Shown here: piece by piece, positions 1 through 8,465 of the stretch
Layout: the number at the start of each line of letters is the position of its first letter
Position numbering within the stretch: the stretch's first letter is position 1
Source: Candidatus Bathyarchaeota archaeon
Lineage (GTDB): Archaea; Thermoproteota; Bathyarchaeia; TCS64
Assembly: GCA_026394265.1 (NCBI GenBank)
Contig: JAPKYO010000012.1
Location: 1-64,000 of the forward strand
DNA: 64,000 nucleotides
Direction of reading: 5' to 3'
Made by a program: the position numbers and the translations under genes
Notes under the pieces: generated by a model
What the model saw: only the letters and a program-made list of their open reading frames with translations
What the model was told of the DNA's origin: nothing
Database searches by the model: none

Positions 1-23
1 TATCTGTTTATGAGGTTTGAACC

Positions 24-584
24 ATGGTAGAGGAAATTAGGCTACACGGTCAGGGCGGCCAGGGCGTCGTCGCAGCCGGTGAGCTCATCGCGATAGCTGC
101 CTCCTACGAGGGCAAGTTCTGCCGCGCCTTCCCCATGTACAGGTCCGCGAGGCGGGGCGCGCCGGTCCTCGCCTTCGCCCAGATAGGGGACGAGTCGGAG
201 GCAACCCGGTCCATGATCTACTACCCCAAGTACCTGATTGTGCTTGACCCGCCGATGCCGGAGATCATGGACGTCACAACGGGCCTACTCCCCGGTGGCG
301 TAGTCGTCTACAACACCACAAAGAAGGCGGATGAGGCAGTGAAGCTGTTCAAGGCGAAGCTGGGCAAGATCGCCGTCGTGGACGCGACGGGGATCGCCCA
401 GCGCGTCATAGGGCGCCCCATCCCCAACACGGTGATGCTGGGCGCATTCGCCAAGGCGACTGGGCTCCTCAAGATCGAGTCCATCGACAAGGCCATCGAC
501 AAGAGGTTCCCCGCGAAACTCGCCGCCTCGAATAAGGGCGCGGTGAAGATGGGGTACGATACGGTTGAGGTGAAGACGCTGTGA
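24..584 (+). CDS. porG: 2-oxoacid:ferredoxin oxidoreductase, gamma subunit
   Basis: 186 residues, the usual length for the gamma subunit of pyruvate or ketoisovalerate ferredoxin oxidoreductase. The N-terminal GQGGQGVVAAGE motif near residue 10 and the RSARRGAPV stretch near residue 41 are typical of this family, which helps form the CoA-side of the complex in the cytoplasm. The stop overlaps the GTG start of the delta subunit by four bases (GTGA), so the genes are translationally coupled. It is first in a three-gene operon with delta and the alpha-beta fusion. Substrate (pyruvate, branched or aromatic 2-oxoacid) cannot be read from the sequence. Confidence 0.93.
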   Translation: MVEEIRLHGQGGQGVVAAGELIAIAASYEGKFCRAFPMYRSARRGAPVLAFAQIGDESEATRSMIYYPKYLIVLDPPMPEIMDVTTGLLPGGVVVYNTTKKADEAVKLFKAKLGKIAVVDATGIAQRVIGRPIPNTVMLGAFAKATGLLKIESIDKAIDKRFPAKLAASNKGAVKMGYDTVEVKTL

Positions 585-856
585 GTCAGGATAAGAGTTT
601 GATCAAGGGATTCGCCCTCATGGATATGACAACGAGGGGCGGCCAGTACGTCGGCAACTGGCGTGTACTCATGCCGGAGATCGATGAGGCGAAGTGCGTC
701 GCCTGCGGCCTGTGTGTTACGATCTGCCCCGAGGCTGCCATCACGGGCAAGCCGAAGGCGAAGCCGAAGATCGACATGCGCTTCTGCAAGGGCTGCGGCG
801 TCTGCGCCAACGAGTGCCCACAGAAGGCGATCGAGATGAAGAAGGAGGCCGCATAG
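581..856 (+). CDS. porD: 2-oxoacid:ferredoxin oxidoreductase, delta (ferredoxin) subunit
   Basis: 91 residues with two classical [4Fe-4S] motifs, CVACGLCVTICP and CKGCGVCANECP, in the C-terminal two thirds. This subunit passes electrons from the thiamine diphosphate/beta subunit cluster to external ferredoxin. It starts at GTG overlapping the gamma stop and ends directly against the ATG of the alpha-beta gene. Strong GGAGG before the next start lies inside its last codons. Length and Cys spacing are normal for PorD/VorD. Confidence 0.93.
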   Translation: MSQDKSLIKGFALMDMTTRGGQYVGNWRVLMPEIDEAKCVACGLCVTICPEAAITGKPKAKPKIDMRFCKGCGVCANECPQKAIEMKKEAA

Positions 857-2956
857 ATGGCGGACTTTGACGTTATCCCTGGCAACAAGGCCCTAGCATA
901 CGGCGTGAAACTCGCGAGGGTGGAGGTCATACCCGCGTACCCCATCACCCCCCAGACGACCATCATCGAATACCTAGCCGAGTTCGTCGCCAACGGCGAA
1001 CTCGACGCCGAGTACATACACGCCGACGGCGAACACAGCTGCATGGCCATGGCAGTCGGCGCAGCCCTAGCCGGGGCGCGTGTCTTCACATCCACGTGCA
1101 GCCAGGGCCTCGCCTACATGCACGAGTGCGTAGCCCAGGCAGTCAACTACAGGACCCCCCTACTGCTAGGCGTAACAAACAGGACACTCGGCTGGTACTG
1201 GAGCCTCGGCCCCGACTACAGCGACATAATGCCCGAGCTCAACCTCGGCTACCTAGTCAACTTCGCCGAGAGCAACCAGGAGGTACTCGACATGACCCTC
1301 CAGCTCTACAAGATCGCGGAGGACTACCGCGTCCTCCTCCCCACCATGATGAGCCTCGACGGCTTTTACCTCAGCTACAGCCAGGAGAGGGTCTGGATGC
1401 CCGACCAGGATGTGGTCGACAAGTGGCTCCCACCCTACAAGGCTCCGTATCCGATCGACCCGACGATCAGCGACAAGTTCCCGACGGCGAGCATCCCCGC
1501 CGTGATGCACACCCCGATGAGGCGCATCTACGAGGAGATACTGCAGGACAGCAGGGCGGTCATAAAGGAGGTCGACGCGAGCTTCGGTAAGACCTTCGGG
1601 CGCAGCTACGGCGGCCTCATCGAGGAGTACAAGACGGAGGGCGCGGAGGCGCTCCTCGTAACCATGGGAAGCATGACGACTGCCGGGCGCCGCGCCATCG
1701 ATAAGCTGCGCGCCGAGGGCGAGAAGATTGGGCTTGTGAAGCTCCGCTTCATGCGCCCCTTCCCCGACGTCGAGATCAGGGAGATCGCCGCCAAGGTCAA
1801 GGCGATAGGCGTCGTCGACCGCATGATGCTGCACGGCACACGCGGCGGAGGAGCCTTCCAGGACATAAAGGGCGCCCTCTACAACAGCGGCGTTAAGATA
1901 CCCCTCCAGGGCTTCGTCACCGGCATGGGCGGCGAGGACATCCCAATCGACGACATGTACCTCATGGGCAAGAAGGTCCTGGCCGTCGCCAAGGCGAAGA
2001 AGGTCGAGAAGGAGGTCGAGTTCATCGAGCACAAGATGCCCCCGATGACGAAGCCCATCCAGCTCGACTGGGACGAGCCCATCTACCCCGCCAGCGACGG
2101 ATGCGCCGGCTGCGGAGCCAGCATAATCGTCAGGCACCTCCTCAAGATACTGGGCCCAAACACGATAGTCATCAACCCGCCCAGCTGCAGCGGAGTCAAC
2201 TACGGTCAGGCCGTACGCGTCCCGTGGATACTCGCAAACTTCGCGGCGGCCGCCGCCTACGAGACGGGCGTCTACCGCGCCATGAAGAAGAAGGGCAAGG
2301 CCGACAGGGTCTGCATCACCAGCTTCGCCGGAGACGGCGGCACCGCCGACATCGGGCTGCAGAGCCTCTCTGGCGCGGCGGAGCGCGGCGAGCCGATTAT
2401 GTGGCTCTGCTATGACAACGAGGCATACATGAACACGGGCATACAGCGGAGCGGCTCGACGCCCCTCTTCAGCGCGACGACGACGACGCCCGCGGGCAAG
2501 CTCATCCCCGGCAAGCAGGTCAGGCGCAAGAACCTGGAGATGATAATGGCCGCCCACAGGGTACCCTACATCGCCACGGCGAGCCTGAGCTACCTCCCCG
2601 ACCTGGAGAGGAAGATAAAGAAGGCCGTCGAGGTGACGAAGGCGGGGAAGGGTCTCGCCTTCCTCCACGTCCACCAGCCATGCGCAACGGGCTGGTACTT
2701 CCCCGAGAACAAGACGGTTGAGATGGGCAAGCTCGCCGTACAGACGGGCGCATGGCCTCTGATGGAGATCGACGAGGGCAACTTCAAGCTCAACCTCAAG
2801 CCGAAGGAGCTCCGCCCCATCGCGGAGTACCTGAAGCCGCAGGGACGATTCCGCCACCTGTCCGAGGGGCAGCTTGAAATGCTGCAGAACGACGCAGCGA
2901 CCGAGTGGGCCGCCCTGCTCGAGCTCGAGAAGAGGGGCCGCTTCCCCGGCTACTAA
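857..2956 (+). CDS. porAB: 2-oxoacid:ferredoxin oxidoreductase, fused alpha and beta subunits
   Basis: 699 residues. Residues 1 to about 395 match the alpha subunit: AYPITPQT near 27-34, a GEHS motif, TSTCSQGLA, and domain II with the VKLRFMRPFPD segment. Residues about 410 to 699 match the beta subunit: DGCAGCGAS and PPSCSG as cluster ligands, and the thiamine diphosphate site GDGGTADIG followed by DNEAYMNTGIQRS. The two are normally separate proteins of roughly 390 and 300 residues; here a short charged linker near 385-410 joins them with no stop or start between. It decarboxylates a 2-oxoacid oxidatively to acyl-CoA, reducing ferredoxin. The alpha motif is GEHS rather than the more usual SEHS, and LGPDYSDIM replaces the usual GDHSDSM region, so a non-pyruvate substrate is possible. 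Confidence 0.93.
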   Translation: MADFDVIPGNKALAYGVKLARVEVIPAYPITPQTTIIEYLAEFVANGELDAEYIHADGEHSCMAMAVGAALAGARVFTSTCSQGLAYMHECVAQAVNYRTPLLLGVTNRTLGWYWSLGPDYSDIMPELNLGYLVNFAESNQEVLDMTLQLYKIAEDYRVLLPTMMSLDGFYLSYSQERVWMPDQDVVDKWLPPYKAPYPIDPTISDKFPTASIPAVMHTPMRRIYEEILQDSRAVIKEVDASFGKTFGRSYGGLIEEYKTEGAEALLVTMGSMTTAGRRAIDKLRAEGEKIGLVKLRFMRPFPDVEIREIAAKVKAIGVVDRMMLHGTRGGGAFQDIKGALYNSGVKIPLQGFVTGMGGEDIPIDDMYLMGKKVLAVAKAKKVEKEVEFIEHKMPPMTKPIQLDWDEPIYPASDGCAGCGASIIVRHLLKILGPNTIVINPPSCSGVNYGQAVRVPWILANFAAAAAYETGVYRAMKKKGKADRVCITSFAGDGGTADIGLQSLSGAAERGEPIMWLCYDNEAYMNTGIQRSGSTPLFSATTTTPAGKLIPGKQVRRKNLEMIMAAHRVPYIATASLSYLPDLERKIKKAVEVTKAGKGLAFLHVHQPCATGWYFPENKTVEMGKLAVQTGAWPLMEIDEGNFKLNLKPKELRPIAEYLKPQGRFRHLSEGQLEMLQNDAATEWAALLELEKRGRFPGY

Positions 2957-2972
2957 GCAAACCTTCTAGCAA

Positions 2973-2980
2973 TTTTTTTT
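2973..2980 (+). terminator. oligo-T terminator after the oxidoreductase operon
   Basis: Run of eight T residues 17 bases after the porAB stop codon, the usual archaeal termination signal. No stable hairpin precedes it. Confidence 0.5.
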
Positions 2981-3044
2981 ATTAATCATCAGTCCGCCGG
3001 TTGAATCGTTATATTCTGATTCGGGTGCTTCTACCCTGATAGCA

Positions 3045-4103
3045 TTGCCAAGAAAGATCACTTACGAAGACGTTGAGGCACTGACGATTGGTGGCACGAT
3101 CCTCGGCGGAGGCGGCGGCGGCTGGCCCGACGAGGGGCGCGCCGCGGGTAAGCTCGCCATGGAGCTCGGCGGCATCGAACTCTGGAGCCCCGAGGAGGCC
3201 CCGCCCGAGTGGAACGTGATCACGGTCGCCGCCCTCGGCGCCCCGACGCAGAAGGGCGACACCAAGGCGCGCCACTTCATACGCGCCGTCCAGATGCTCT
3301 GGGAGGCCGGCGTCGAGTTCGATGGCGTCATCGCCGCCGAGAACGGCGGCCAGAACAGTTTTGGCGGCTGGATACCCGCCGCGGCGCTCGGGCTGCCAGT
3401 CGTAGACATCCCCGGTGACGGCCGCGCGCACCCCACCGCGATGATGGGGAGCATGGGCATGCACCGCATCGAGTACAACTCCGTCAAGGCGGGGGCCACA
3501 GAGGGGGCGGAGATGGTCTGCTGGGGCACGCTCCAGAGGACCAGCAACCAGATACGCTTCATGGCGGGGGACTGCAAGGCCCTCATCGCCATGGCGCGCG
3601 ACCCCATCCCCGTCGAGTGGTGCCTCGAACACGGCGCACCCGGCGCCATACAGCAGGCGATCGACCTCGGCAACGCCTACCTCAAGGCAAAGAAGGGCGA
3701 GGCAGCCGTCAAGGCCGCCGCAAAGTTCCTCGGCGGAGAACTAATCGAGAAGGGAAAGATCGTCGAGATGACAAACGAGGCCAAGGGAGGCTTCGACGTC
3801 GGCGTAATGACCATCAAGGGCGAGAAGACGTGGGAACTCGGCTACGTAAACGAGTACATGACCCTCGAAGCCAACGGCAAACGCATCATGACGTTCCCCG
3901 ACCTCATGACCACCTTTAACGCCGACGGCGACCCCGTCACCAGCGCCGCTCTCAAGCAGGGCGACACCGTCTACCTCGTCACCGCCCCCAAGGAGAAGAT
4001 CAAGGTCGGCGACGGCAACAGGTACCCCGAGATATACGAGCCCGTCGAGAAGGCACTCGGCAAACCCATGGTCAAGTACCTCAAGGGCTACCTCAAACCC
4101 TAG
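3045..4103 (+). CDS. DUF917 / S-Me-THD-like protein
   Basis: 352 residues starting at TTG, with a TATA-like TTATATT about 30 bases upstream, so probably leaderless. The N-terminal glycine-rich ILGGGGGGWP segment (about 19-28), the AAENGGQNSF stretch and the PVVDIPGDGRAHPT segment are what I associate with DUF917, a family placed with the S-methyl-thiohydantoin desulfurase and hydantoinase-like proteins. Members are often found beside hydantoinases or permeases; here the neighbours are the 2-oxoacid oxidoreductase and an Lrp regulator. Substrate unknown. Family assignment is by motif memory, not by a search. Confidence 0.7.
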   Translation: MPRKITYEDVEALTIGGTILGGGGGGWPDEGRAAGKLAMELGGIELWSPEEAPPEWNVITVAALGAPTQKGDTKARHFIRAVQMLWEAGVEFDGVIAAENGGQNSFGGWIPAAALGLPVVDIPGDGRAHPTAMMGSMGMHRIEYNSVKAGATEGAEMVCWGTLQRTSNQIRFMAGDCKALIAMARDPIPVEWCLEHGAPGAIQQAIDLGNAYLKAKKGEAAVKAAAKFLGGELIEKGKIVEMTNEAKGGFDVGVMTIKGEKTWELGYVNEYMTLEANGKRIMTFPDLMTTFNADGDPVTSAALKQGDTVYLVTAPKEKIKVGDGNRYPEIYEPVEKALGKPMVKYLKGYLKP

Positions 4104-4161
4104 CACCAATTCGCCTTTTTCTAGTTCCTTTACGCCCCCGGCCGGGGTCCAAGCAGTAAGG

Positions 4162-4605
4162 CTACGGGATGAGGCTGAAGTCTTCCTTCATCGTGTTGAG
4201 GACGAGGTGTGTCTTCGTACGGAGCACATGTGGAATAATTAGGAGCTTCTTCGTGAAGTCGCTCAGCTCCTTCCTCGACCGGAACTTGCCCACGACCATG
4301 ATGTCGGCGTCCCCCGTGACGTTGTAGACGCCAGTCGCCTGCCCCATCTTGGCGATCGTCTCGCAGGCCTCGATCATCTTGCCGTCGGAGACGGTGACCT
4401 CCGTTATGGCGGTGAGTTCGTAGCCGAGCTTCTCGTAGTCGAGTATGGCGGAGTAGCGGCGTATGATGCCGGTATCCTCCATCTCCTTGAGTCTCGAGGC
4501 GACCGTCCCCGAGGAGACGCCCACCTTCCTCGCGACCTCCCTTATGGATTGGCGGGAGTCCCTCAGGTACTCTTCGAGCACCCTTGCCGTGACATCGTCG
4601 GACAA
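4162..4605 (-). CDS. Lrp/AsnC family transcriptional regulator
   Basis: 147 residues from the TTG at 4605, the usual Lrp length. The reading frame stays open to a start at 4662, but the extra 19 residues (rich in R and I, with two Cys) look unlike the family. N-terminal helix-turn-helix (IREVARKVGVSSGTVASRLK, about residues 20-39) and C-terminal RAM ligand-binding domain with the GVYNVTGDADIMVVGKF segment. Such proteins sense amino acids, which fits the neighbouring 2-oxoacid oxidoreductase operon; control of that operon is an inference. It is convergent with the DUF917 gene. Confidence 0.88.
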   Translation of the reverse strand: MSDDVTARVLEEYLRDSRQSIREVARKVGVSSGTVASRLKEMEDTGIIRRYSAILDYEKLGYELTAITEVTVSDGKMIEACETIAKMGQATGVYNVTGDADIMVVGKFRSRKELSDFTKKLLIIPHVLRTKTHLVLNTMKEDFSLIP

Positions 4606-4684
4606 GCAATCGTCCCTGCGACAAATGATGATTCGGGGACGGTTAAAGTTGACGATTGGCAAAAAGCCGAACGTTCTGGTGTCC

Positions 4685-5620
4685 CTAGAAGAAGAACTGG
4701 ACGGCGACCATCGCGACCGTGAGCGCCACCAGCAGCTTCACCGAGATGGTGTTGAACTTCCCCGCCTCGTCGATCTTGTTCTTGTCGACGAGCCTCATGA
4801 TGTAGACGGAGACGGCGAGGTTGAAGAGGAATATGATGTAGACTATGAGCATCATCCTGTCCGCGAGGGTCAGGTAGCCGGTGGGCGGGAGGGCATTCAG
4901 CAGGGAGAGGTGGATGGCGGAGGCCGCCATCAGCGTGCTCACGGCGAGGCCGATGCGCTGCCCGAAGTTCTTCGGGTGTATGACGAAGGTCAAGAGGCTG
5001 ATGATCGTGATGACCGTAATCGGCAGCACGTTCTTCACGAGGCTGCTGAAGAAGGGGCGCCCGACGTTCAGGTCGAAGACGAAGTTGCTGAAGCTGTTGC
5101 CGCTGAACTGGTGCTCCACGACAGACGTCTTGAAGCTGAGCAGGTCCCAGCCGACCACGTTGACACCGGAGTCGAGGCTGGAGTCTGGGTCAGCCACGTA
5201 TAGCAGCTCGGTGCTGTTCATGTTCTTGTGCTCGATCTTGACCTGCAGGTCCTGCGTCTCGAAGGGGTAACGCGTGAAGTCGAAGGTCTTCAAGAAGTCG
5301 CCCTTGACGCGGTACTGGACGAAGCCCTCGGCCTCCGTGACGTAGACGACCTCCTTCGAGGGGGAGCCGTTCAGGAACTCAAAGTCCTGTATCTGCTTAA
5401 GCGTTATCTGGGATGGGTCCCAGCTGAACCAGAGGTAGAAGTCGAGCTTGTAGGTGTTTGCCGCTAGGTCGACCTTCTCGACGTTGACGAGGCGCACACC
5501 CGTGAGGACCTCGACGGGCTTGCTCTCGGCCTTGACGGGGGCGGCCACGAGTGAGAGCAGTATGACCCCGAGGAACATGACGGGTATTAACTTCTGGATG
5601 GTTTTCATCGCGCGAATCAT
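4685..5620 (-). CDS. pentameric ligand-gated ion channel (prokaryotic Cys-loop receptor type)
   Basis: 311 residues. Signal peptide at about 1-31 ending in VKAES. An extracellular beta-sandwich follows, with FYLWFSW near 60 and the diagnostic Pro-loop RYPFETQDLQVKIE near 118; the two Cys of the animal Cys-loop are absent, as in GLIC and ELIC. Four membrane helices follow: TM1 near 198-222 with the conserved Pro, TM2 near 226-250 reading GLAVSTLMAASAIHLSLLN, which resembles the GLIC pore helix, TM3 near 262-282 and TM4 near 292-311. The large cytoplasmic TM3-TM4 loop of animal receptors is replaced by a short linker. Likely a homopentameric cation or anion channel opened by an unknown ligand or protons. 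An alternative start is ATG at 5608. Divergent from an MFS permease. Confidence 0.9.
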   Translation of the reverse strand: MIRAMKTIQKLIPVMFLGVILLSLVAAPVKAESKPVEVLTGVRLVNVEKVDLAANTYKLDFYLWFSWDPSQITLKQIQDFEFLNGSPSKEVVYVTEAEGFVQYRVKGDFLKTFDFTRYPFETQDLQVKIEHKNMNSTELLYVADPDSSLDSGVNVVGWDLLSFKTSVVEHQFSGNSFSNFVFDLNVGRPFFSSLVKNVLPITVITIISLLTFVIHPKNFGQRIGLAVSTLMAASAIHLSLLNALPPTGYLTLADRMMLIVYIIFLFNLAVSVYIMRLVDKNKIDEAGKFNTISVKLLVALTVAMVAVQFFF

Positions 5621-5754
5621 TTTCAGAAGCCTCCGGGTCGGGGATAAGTTTTACCCCCGGGGTGGGCCACTCGTCTCAGTAAGTGGATCAAACTCCTTAA
5701 ATCCACAAAATAGAACTCCGTCAAAGCCTCCGTGGTCAAGCGGCCCCGGGGGAG

Positions 5755-6939
5755 ATGACCCTAGTGAGACTGTCGATTGGCGCGTTGTCCGGGTGGTTGA
5801 GGGAGATGGACACCCTCAAGCTGGCCCTGGTGGCCCAGTTCACCGTGTCGGTGGCCTTCGGGCTCATGCAGAGCTTCATGCCACTATTCATCAACAAGGA
5901 CCTCGGGGAGTCCCTCATCAGCTCCACCTACTGGTCGAGCATATCCAACTTCGCCTGGTTCGGGGGGATGGCGATCACGGCCCCCATCTGGGGCTGGGTT
6001 TGCGACAGGGTTGGGACTAAGAGGGTCCTCGTCATCGTGCTGGCGGGGAACATCCTCACCTACGCGGGTATGGCGTTCTCCGTCAACGTCGTGCAGCTCG
6101 TCGCCTTCAGGATAGTGCAGAGCCTCTTCGGCGGGTTGAGCACAATACTCTTCGTCGTCGTCGGCATAGTCTCACCGCCGAACAAGCTCAGGGAGCAGCT
6201 CGGCCTACAGATCGCGGGCTCGACGATCGGCAACCTGTTGTCGCCCGGCGTAGGCGGAACCATCGCCTCGTTCCTCGGGTACCGCATGACTATCCTCATG
6301 CAGGGCGTGATCTTCGTAGCCCTCTACCCGCTCATATTGAAGATGAAGACGGCGAAGCCCGCGGTTGCCGAGAAGGTGGAGAAGTTCAGCTTGGCCGACC
6401 TGAAGTCGATGCTGCCAACTGCGGGGGCGCTGATCTGCGCCTACGCGTGCATCGGCTTCATCAACCCGACGATCCCCTGGTTCCTATCATCCCTCGGCGT
6501 GGACTCCAAGTCGCTCCTGCTCTGGACCACCCTCACGACGATCCTCAACGGCACGGCGTTCGCCATCGCTACGCCGATCCTGACGAAGAGAGCCACCGGC
6601 AGGACACTAACCATCTTCCAGGTCCTCGCCGCTGTCGTCATCGAGGCGACGGCCTTCGCCTTCAACCCCGTCATGTTCATAGTTTTCAGGGTGGGCATCG
6701 GCGTCATACAGGCGGGTCTGCCCGCCAACCTTCTCGGAGGGAAGTCGGCGACGAAGGGCCAGGGCATGGGGCTCCTCAACTCTGCGAGGTACATAGGGAC
6801 GGCGATCGGGCCAGTCATAGCGTCCACGATACTCGGCGACGGTACGCCCCCCAAGCCGCTCTACATGTTCTCGGCGATAGCCGGAATCTCCCTGCTCTCC
6901 GCAGTCATCACCTACACTACACGCGCCAACGAAGACTGA
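5755..6939 (+). CDS. MFS transporter
   Basis: 394 residues with about twelve hydrophobic helices. The loop after helix 2, GWVCDRVGTKRVLV (about residues 80-93), is the major facilitator signature between TM2 and TM3. Two six-helix halves are separated by a charged central loop near residues 195-220 (KTAKPAVAEKVEKFS). Substrate is unknown; drug or organic solute export is common for this group. It starts at ATG 5755; ATG at 5806 (MDTLKLAL) is possible and would begin just before TM1. Divergent from the ligand-gated channel. Confidence 0.88.
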   Translation: MTLVRLSIGALSGWLREMDTLKLALVAQFTVSVAFGLMQSFMPLFINKDLGESLISSTYWSSISNFAWFGGMAITAPIWGWVCDRVGTKRVLVIVLAGNILTYAGMAFSVNVVQLVAFRIVQSLFGGLSTILFVVVGIVSPPNKLREQLGLQIAGSTIGNLLSPGVGGTIASFLGYRMTILMQGVIFVALYPLILKMKTAKPAVAEKVEKFSLADLKSMLPTAGALICAYACIGFINPTIPWFLSSLGVDSKSLLLWTTLTTILNGTAFAIATPILTKRATGRTLTIFQVLAAVVIEATAFAFNPVMFIVFRVGIGVIQAGLPANLLGGKSATKGQGMGLLNSARYIGTAIGPVIASTILGDGTPPKPLYMFSAIAGISLLSAVITYTTRANED

Positions 6940-7015
6940 GCTGAGCACCCAGTAGGCGGGTTGGTTTTGCCCGGGAGAATTGAGTCCCCGGGGCGCTGAA
7001 TAAGCCGAGAAACGG

Positions 7016-7402
7016 CTAGTACTCGACCGGGACCTTCTGCATGAGCTGGAAGAGCCTTAGGAAGCTCTTGCTGTAGCGGATGATGTTGCTCATGTTGCCC
7101 TTGAACTGGAGCTGGCGCTGCATGATGGCGTTGCTGCCGTCCAGCTCGCCCTTGTTGACCTTGCTCCAGACGTCGTATGTGCCCTCGAGGCTGAAGTCGG
7201 TCTTCTCACCCTCGTTGACGTTGCGGAGCTCGGCGATCTTGCCGTCCGCGAACTTGACGTAGACGGGCTTGAGGTCGGCCTTGTCGCTGACCTTGAACGT
7301 GAAGCTTGCCGCGAAGAGCTTGGCCTTTATGCCGAACTCCTGGTCGACGTTGGCGAGTTCCTGGACCTTCTTCCAGAATTCTAGGCTCAGATACTTTACC
7401 AT
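7016..7402 (-). CDS. SCP2 sterol-binding-domain-like protein
   Basis: 128 residues. The pattern of alternating strands with VKFADGKIAELRN and FSLEGTYDVWSKVNKGELDG followed by a C-terminal amphipathic helix matches the SCP2-like fold used as a hydrophobic ligand-binding module. Archaeal stand-alone versions have no proven role; binding of lipids or acyl-CoA-like molecules is the usual guess. No signal peptide, so cytoplasmic. Divergent from the HpcH/HpaI-like aldolase gene. Confidence 0.72.
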   Translation of the reverse strand: MVKYLSLEFWKKVQELANVDQEFGIKAKLFAASFTFKVSDKADLKPVYVKFADGKIAELRNVNEGEKTDFSLEGTYDVWSKVNKGELDGSNAIMQRQLQFKGNMSNIIRYSKSFLRLFQLMQKVPVEY

Positions 7403-7559
7403 GCAAATTCACCCTAGTGTTTCGTGTAATGGTTGCGGTCTCTTATTAAATAGATTGCCCCTGAGTAAATACGGCGCTTTTATAGGCGGCGGGGCGGCTG
7501 CCGGGCCCCAGTTTACTTATATCGCCTCCCACACCCCTTTCAATGGACTGGTGAATCGG

Positions 7560-8312
7560 ATGAAGAACCCACTTAAGGAGAAGCTTCAGAAGGGGAAGCC
7601 CGTCGTCGGCGCATTCGTCGGCCTCGGCCACCCAGACGTTACCGAGACGCTGAGCCGCGCGGGATTCGACTGGCTCCTGATCGACGGTGAGCACGGCCCC
7701 CTCGGCCTCGAGACCATGCAGACGATGATGATGGCGATGAACGGGAGCAACTGCACCCCCATCGTACGCGTCGAGTGGAACGACCCCGTCATAATCAAGC
7801 GCGTCCTCGACATCGGCGCATACGGCGTACTCGTCCCGTGGGTCAACACCAAGGAGGAGGCGGAGGCCGCCGTCCAGGCGTGCAAGTACCCGCCCGAGGG
7901 CATAAGGGGCTTCGGCCCACGCAGGGCGGCACGCTTCGACCCCGACTACCGCGCCACCGCAAACGACGAGATCCTCATCAGCGTACAGGTGGAGACACAG
8001 ACCGCCGTCGACAACCTCGAGGAGATCGCGGCGGTCGACGGCATCGACGCCCTCTTCATCGGCCCCTACGACCTGAGCAACAACATGGGCATCGGCATCC
8101 CGCCCCAGTGGGACAACCCGCGCTTCCTCGGAGCCATCGAGGCGGTGCTGCACGCCTGCGACAAGTACGACAAGGCCCCCGGCCTCTACTCCAACATGGG
8201 CAACATCAAGTGGGCCGTCGAGAAGGGCTTCATCTACAACACAGTCGGCGAGGCCGACGGATTCCTAGCCTACGGCGCAGAGCAGGCCCTCAAAGCCGCC
8301 AAGGCGAAGTAG
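7560..8312 (+). CDS. HpcH/HpaI family aldolase
   Basis: 250 residues from ATG 7560, which has a GGTGA-like site just before it; GTG at 7551 is the alternative. A frame open back to 7269 runs antisense through the SCP2-like gene and is not credible. Seen: AGFDWLLIDGEHGPL (about 27-41), VRVEWNDP, the VLVPWVNTKEEAEAAV metal-binding region, GFGPRRA and IGPYDLSNNMG near 165. These match class II metal-dependent aldolases acting on 2-keto-3-deoxy acids, which cleave them to pyruvate and an aldehyde. The aldehyde product could feed the AORs in this window, which is inference. A TATA-like TTACTTATAT lies about 30 bases upstream of the GTG. Confidence 0.9.
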   Translation: MKNPLKEKLQKGKPVVGAFVGLGHPDVTETLSRAGFDWLLIDGEHGPLGLETMQTMMMAMNGSNCTPIVRVEWNDPVIIKRVLDIGAYGVLVPWVNTKEEAEAAVQACKYPPEGIRGFGPRRAARFDPDYRATANDEILISVQVETQTAVDNLEEIAAVDGIDALFIGPYDLSNNMGIGIPPQWDNPRFLGAIEAVLHACDKYDKAPGLYSNMGNIKWAVEKGFIYNTVGEADGFLAYGAEQALKAAKAK

Positions 8313-8330
8313 CTGTTTTTGTTTCGGTAA

Positions 8331-8340
8331 TCTTTAAAAG
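8331..8340 (+). promoter_or_regulatory. TATA box for a putative small RNA
   Basis: TCTTTAAAAG-like element about 25 bases before position 8361, where a well-structured non-coding stretch begins. Spacing matches archaeal TATA to start-site distance. Confidence 0.4.
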
Positions 8341-8360
8341 GTGTGTCGTGGAGGGTTTGT

Positions 8361-8436
8361 TGGGCGTGAGCCCACCGGCTTAGGTCGGTTTCCGGGTAGG
8401 GATAAGGGGTTCGCGGCTTCGCGAGCCCCGATTATC
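8361..8436 (+). ncRNA. putative small structured RNA upstream of a tRNA
   Basis: Between the aldolase and the tRNA lies a compact non-coding block with its own TATA-like box. Hairpin 1 is TGGGC/GCCCA closed by a GTGA (GNRA) loop at 8361-8374. Hairpin 2 pairs GATAA plus GGGGTTCGCG (8401-8415) with CGCGAGCCCC plus TTATC (8420-8436), loop GCTT, with a two-base bulge, and is followed by TTTT. The stretch between the hairpins is complementary to the downstream tRNA: 8391-8402 pairs 12 of 12 with 8512-8523, 8373-8380 pairs 8 of 8 with 8504-8511, and 8382-8388 pairs 7 of 7 with 8493-8499. I recognise no known family; no C/D boxes are visible. It might instead be only the terminator region of the aldolase gene. 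Confidence 0.4.
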
Positions 8437-8440
8437 TTTT
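8401..8440 (+). terminator. hairpin plus T-run terminator
   Basis: Fifteen-pair stem with GCTT loop (one G-T pair, GA bulge) followed immediately by TTTT at 8437-8440. Would end the aldolase transcript and/or the putative small RNA. Confidence 0.6.
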
Positions 8441-8465
8441 AACTATCTTTAACTGTTTGTTTGTT

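Noticed and set aside
1253..2857. Long minus-strand open frame inside porAB
   Set aside because: Leucine-, valine- and aspartate-rich shadow of a GC-rich gene; no start signals or known motifs.
7269..7559. N-terminal extension of the HpcH/HpaI aldolase
   Set aside because: It runs antisense through the SCP2-like gene and lacks family similarity; TATA spacing and the family N terminus support a start at 7551-7560.
8361..8436. C/D or H/ACA guide RNA
   Set aside because: No RUGAUGA/CUGA boxes, K-turn or ACA tail seen; left as an unclassified small RNA.
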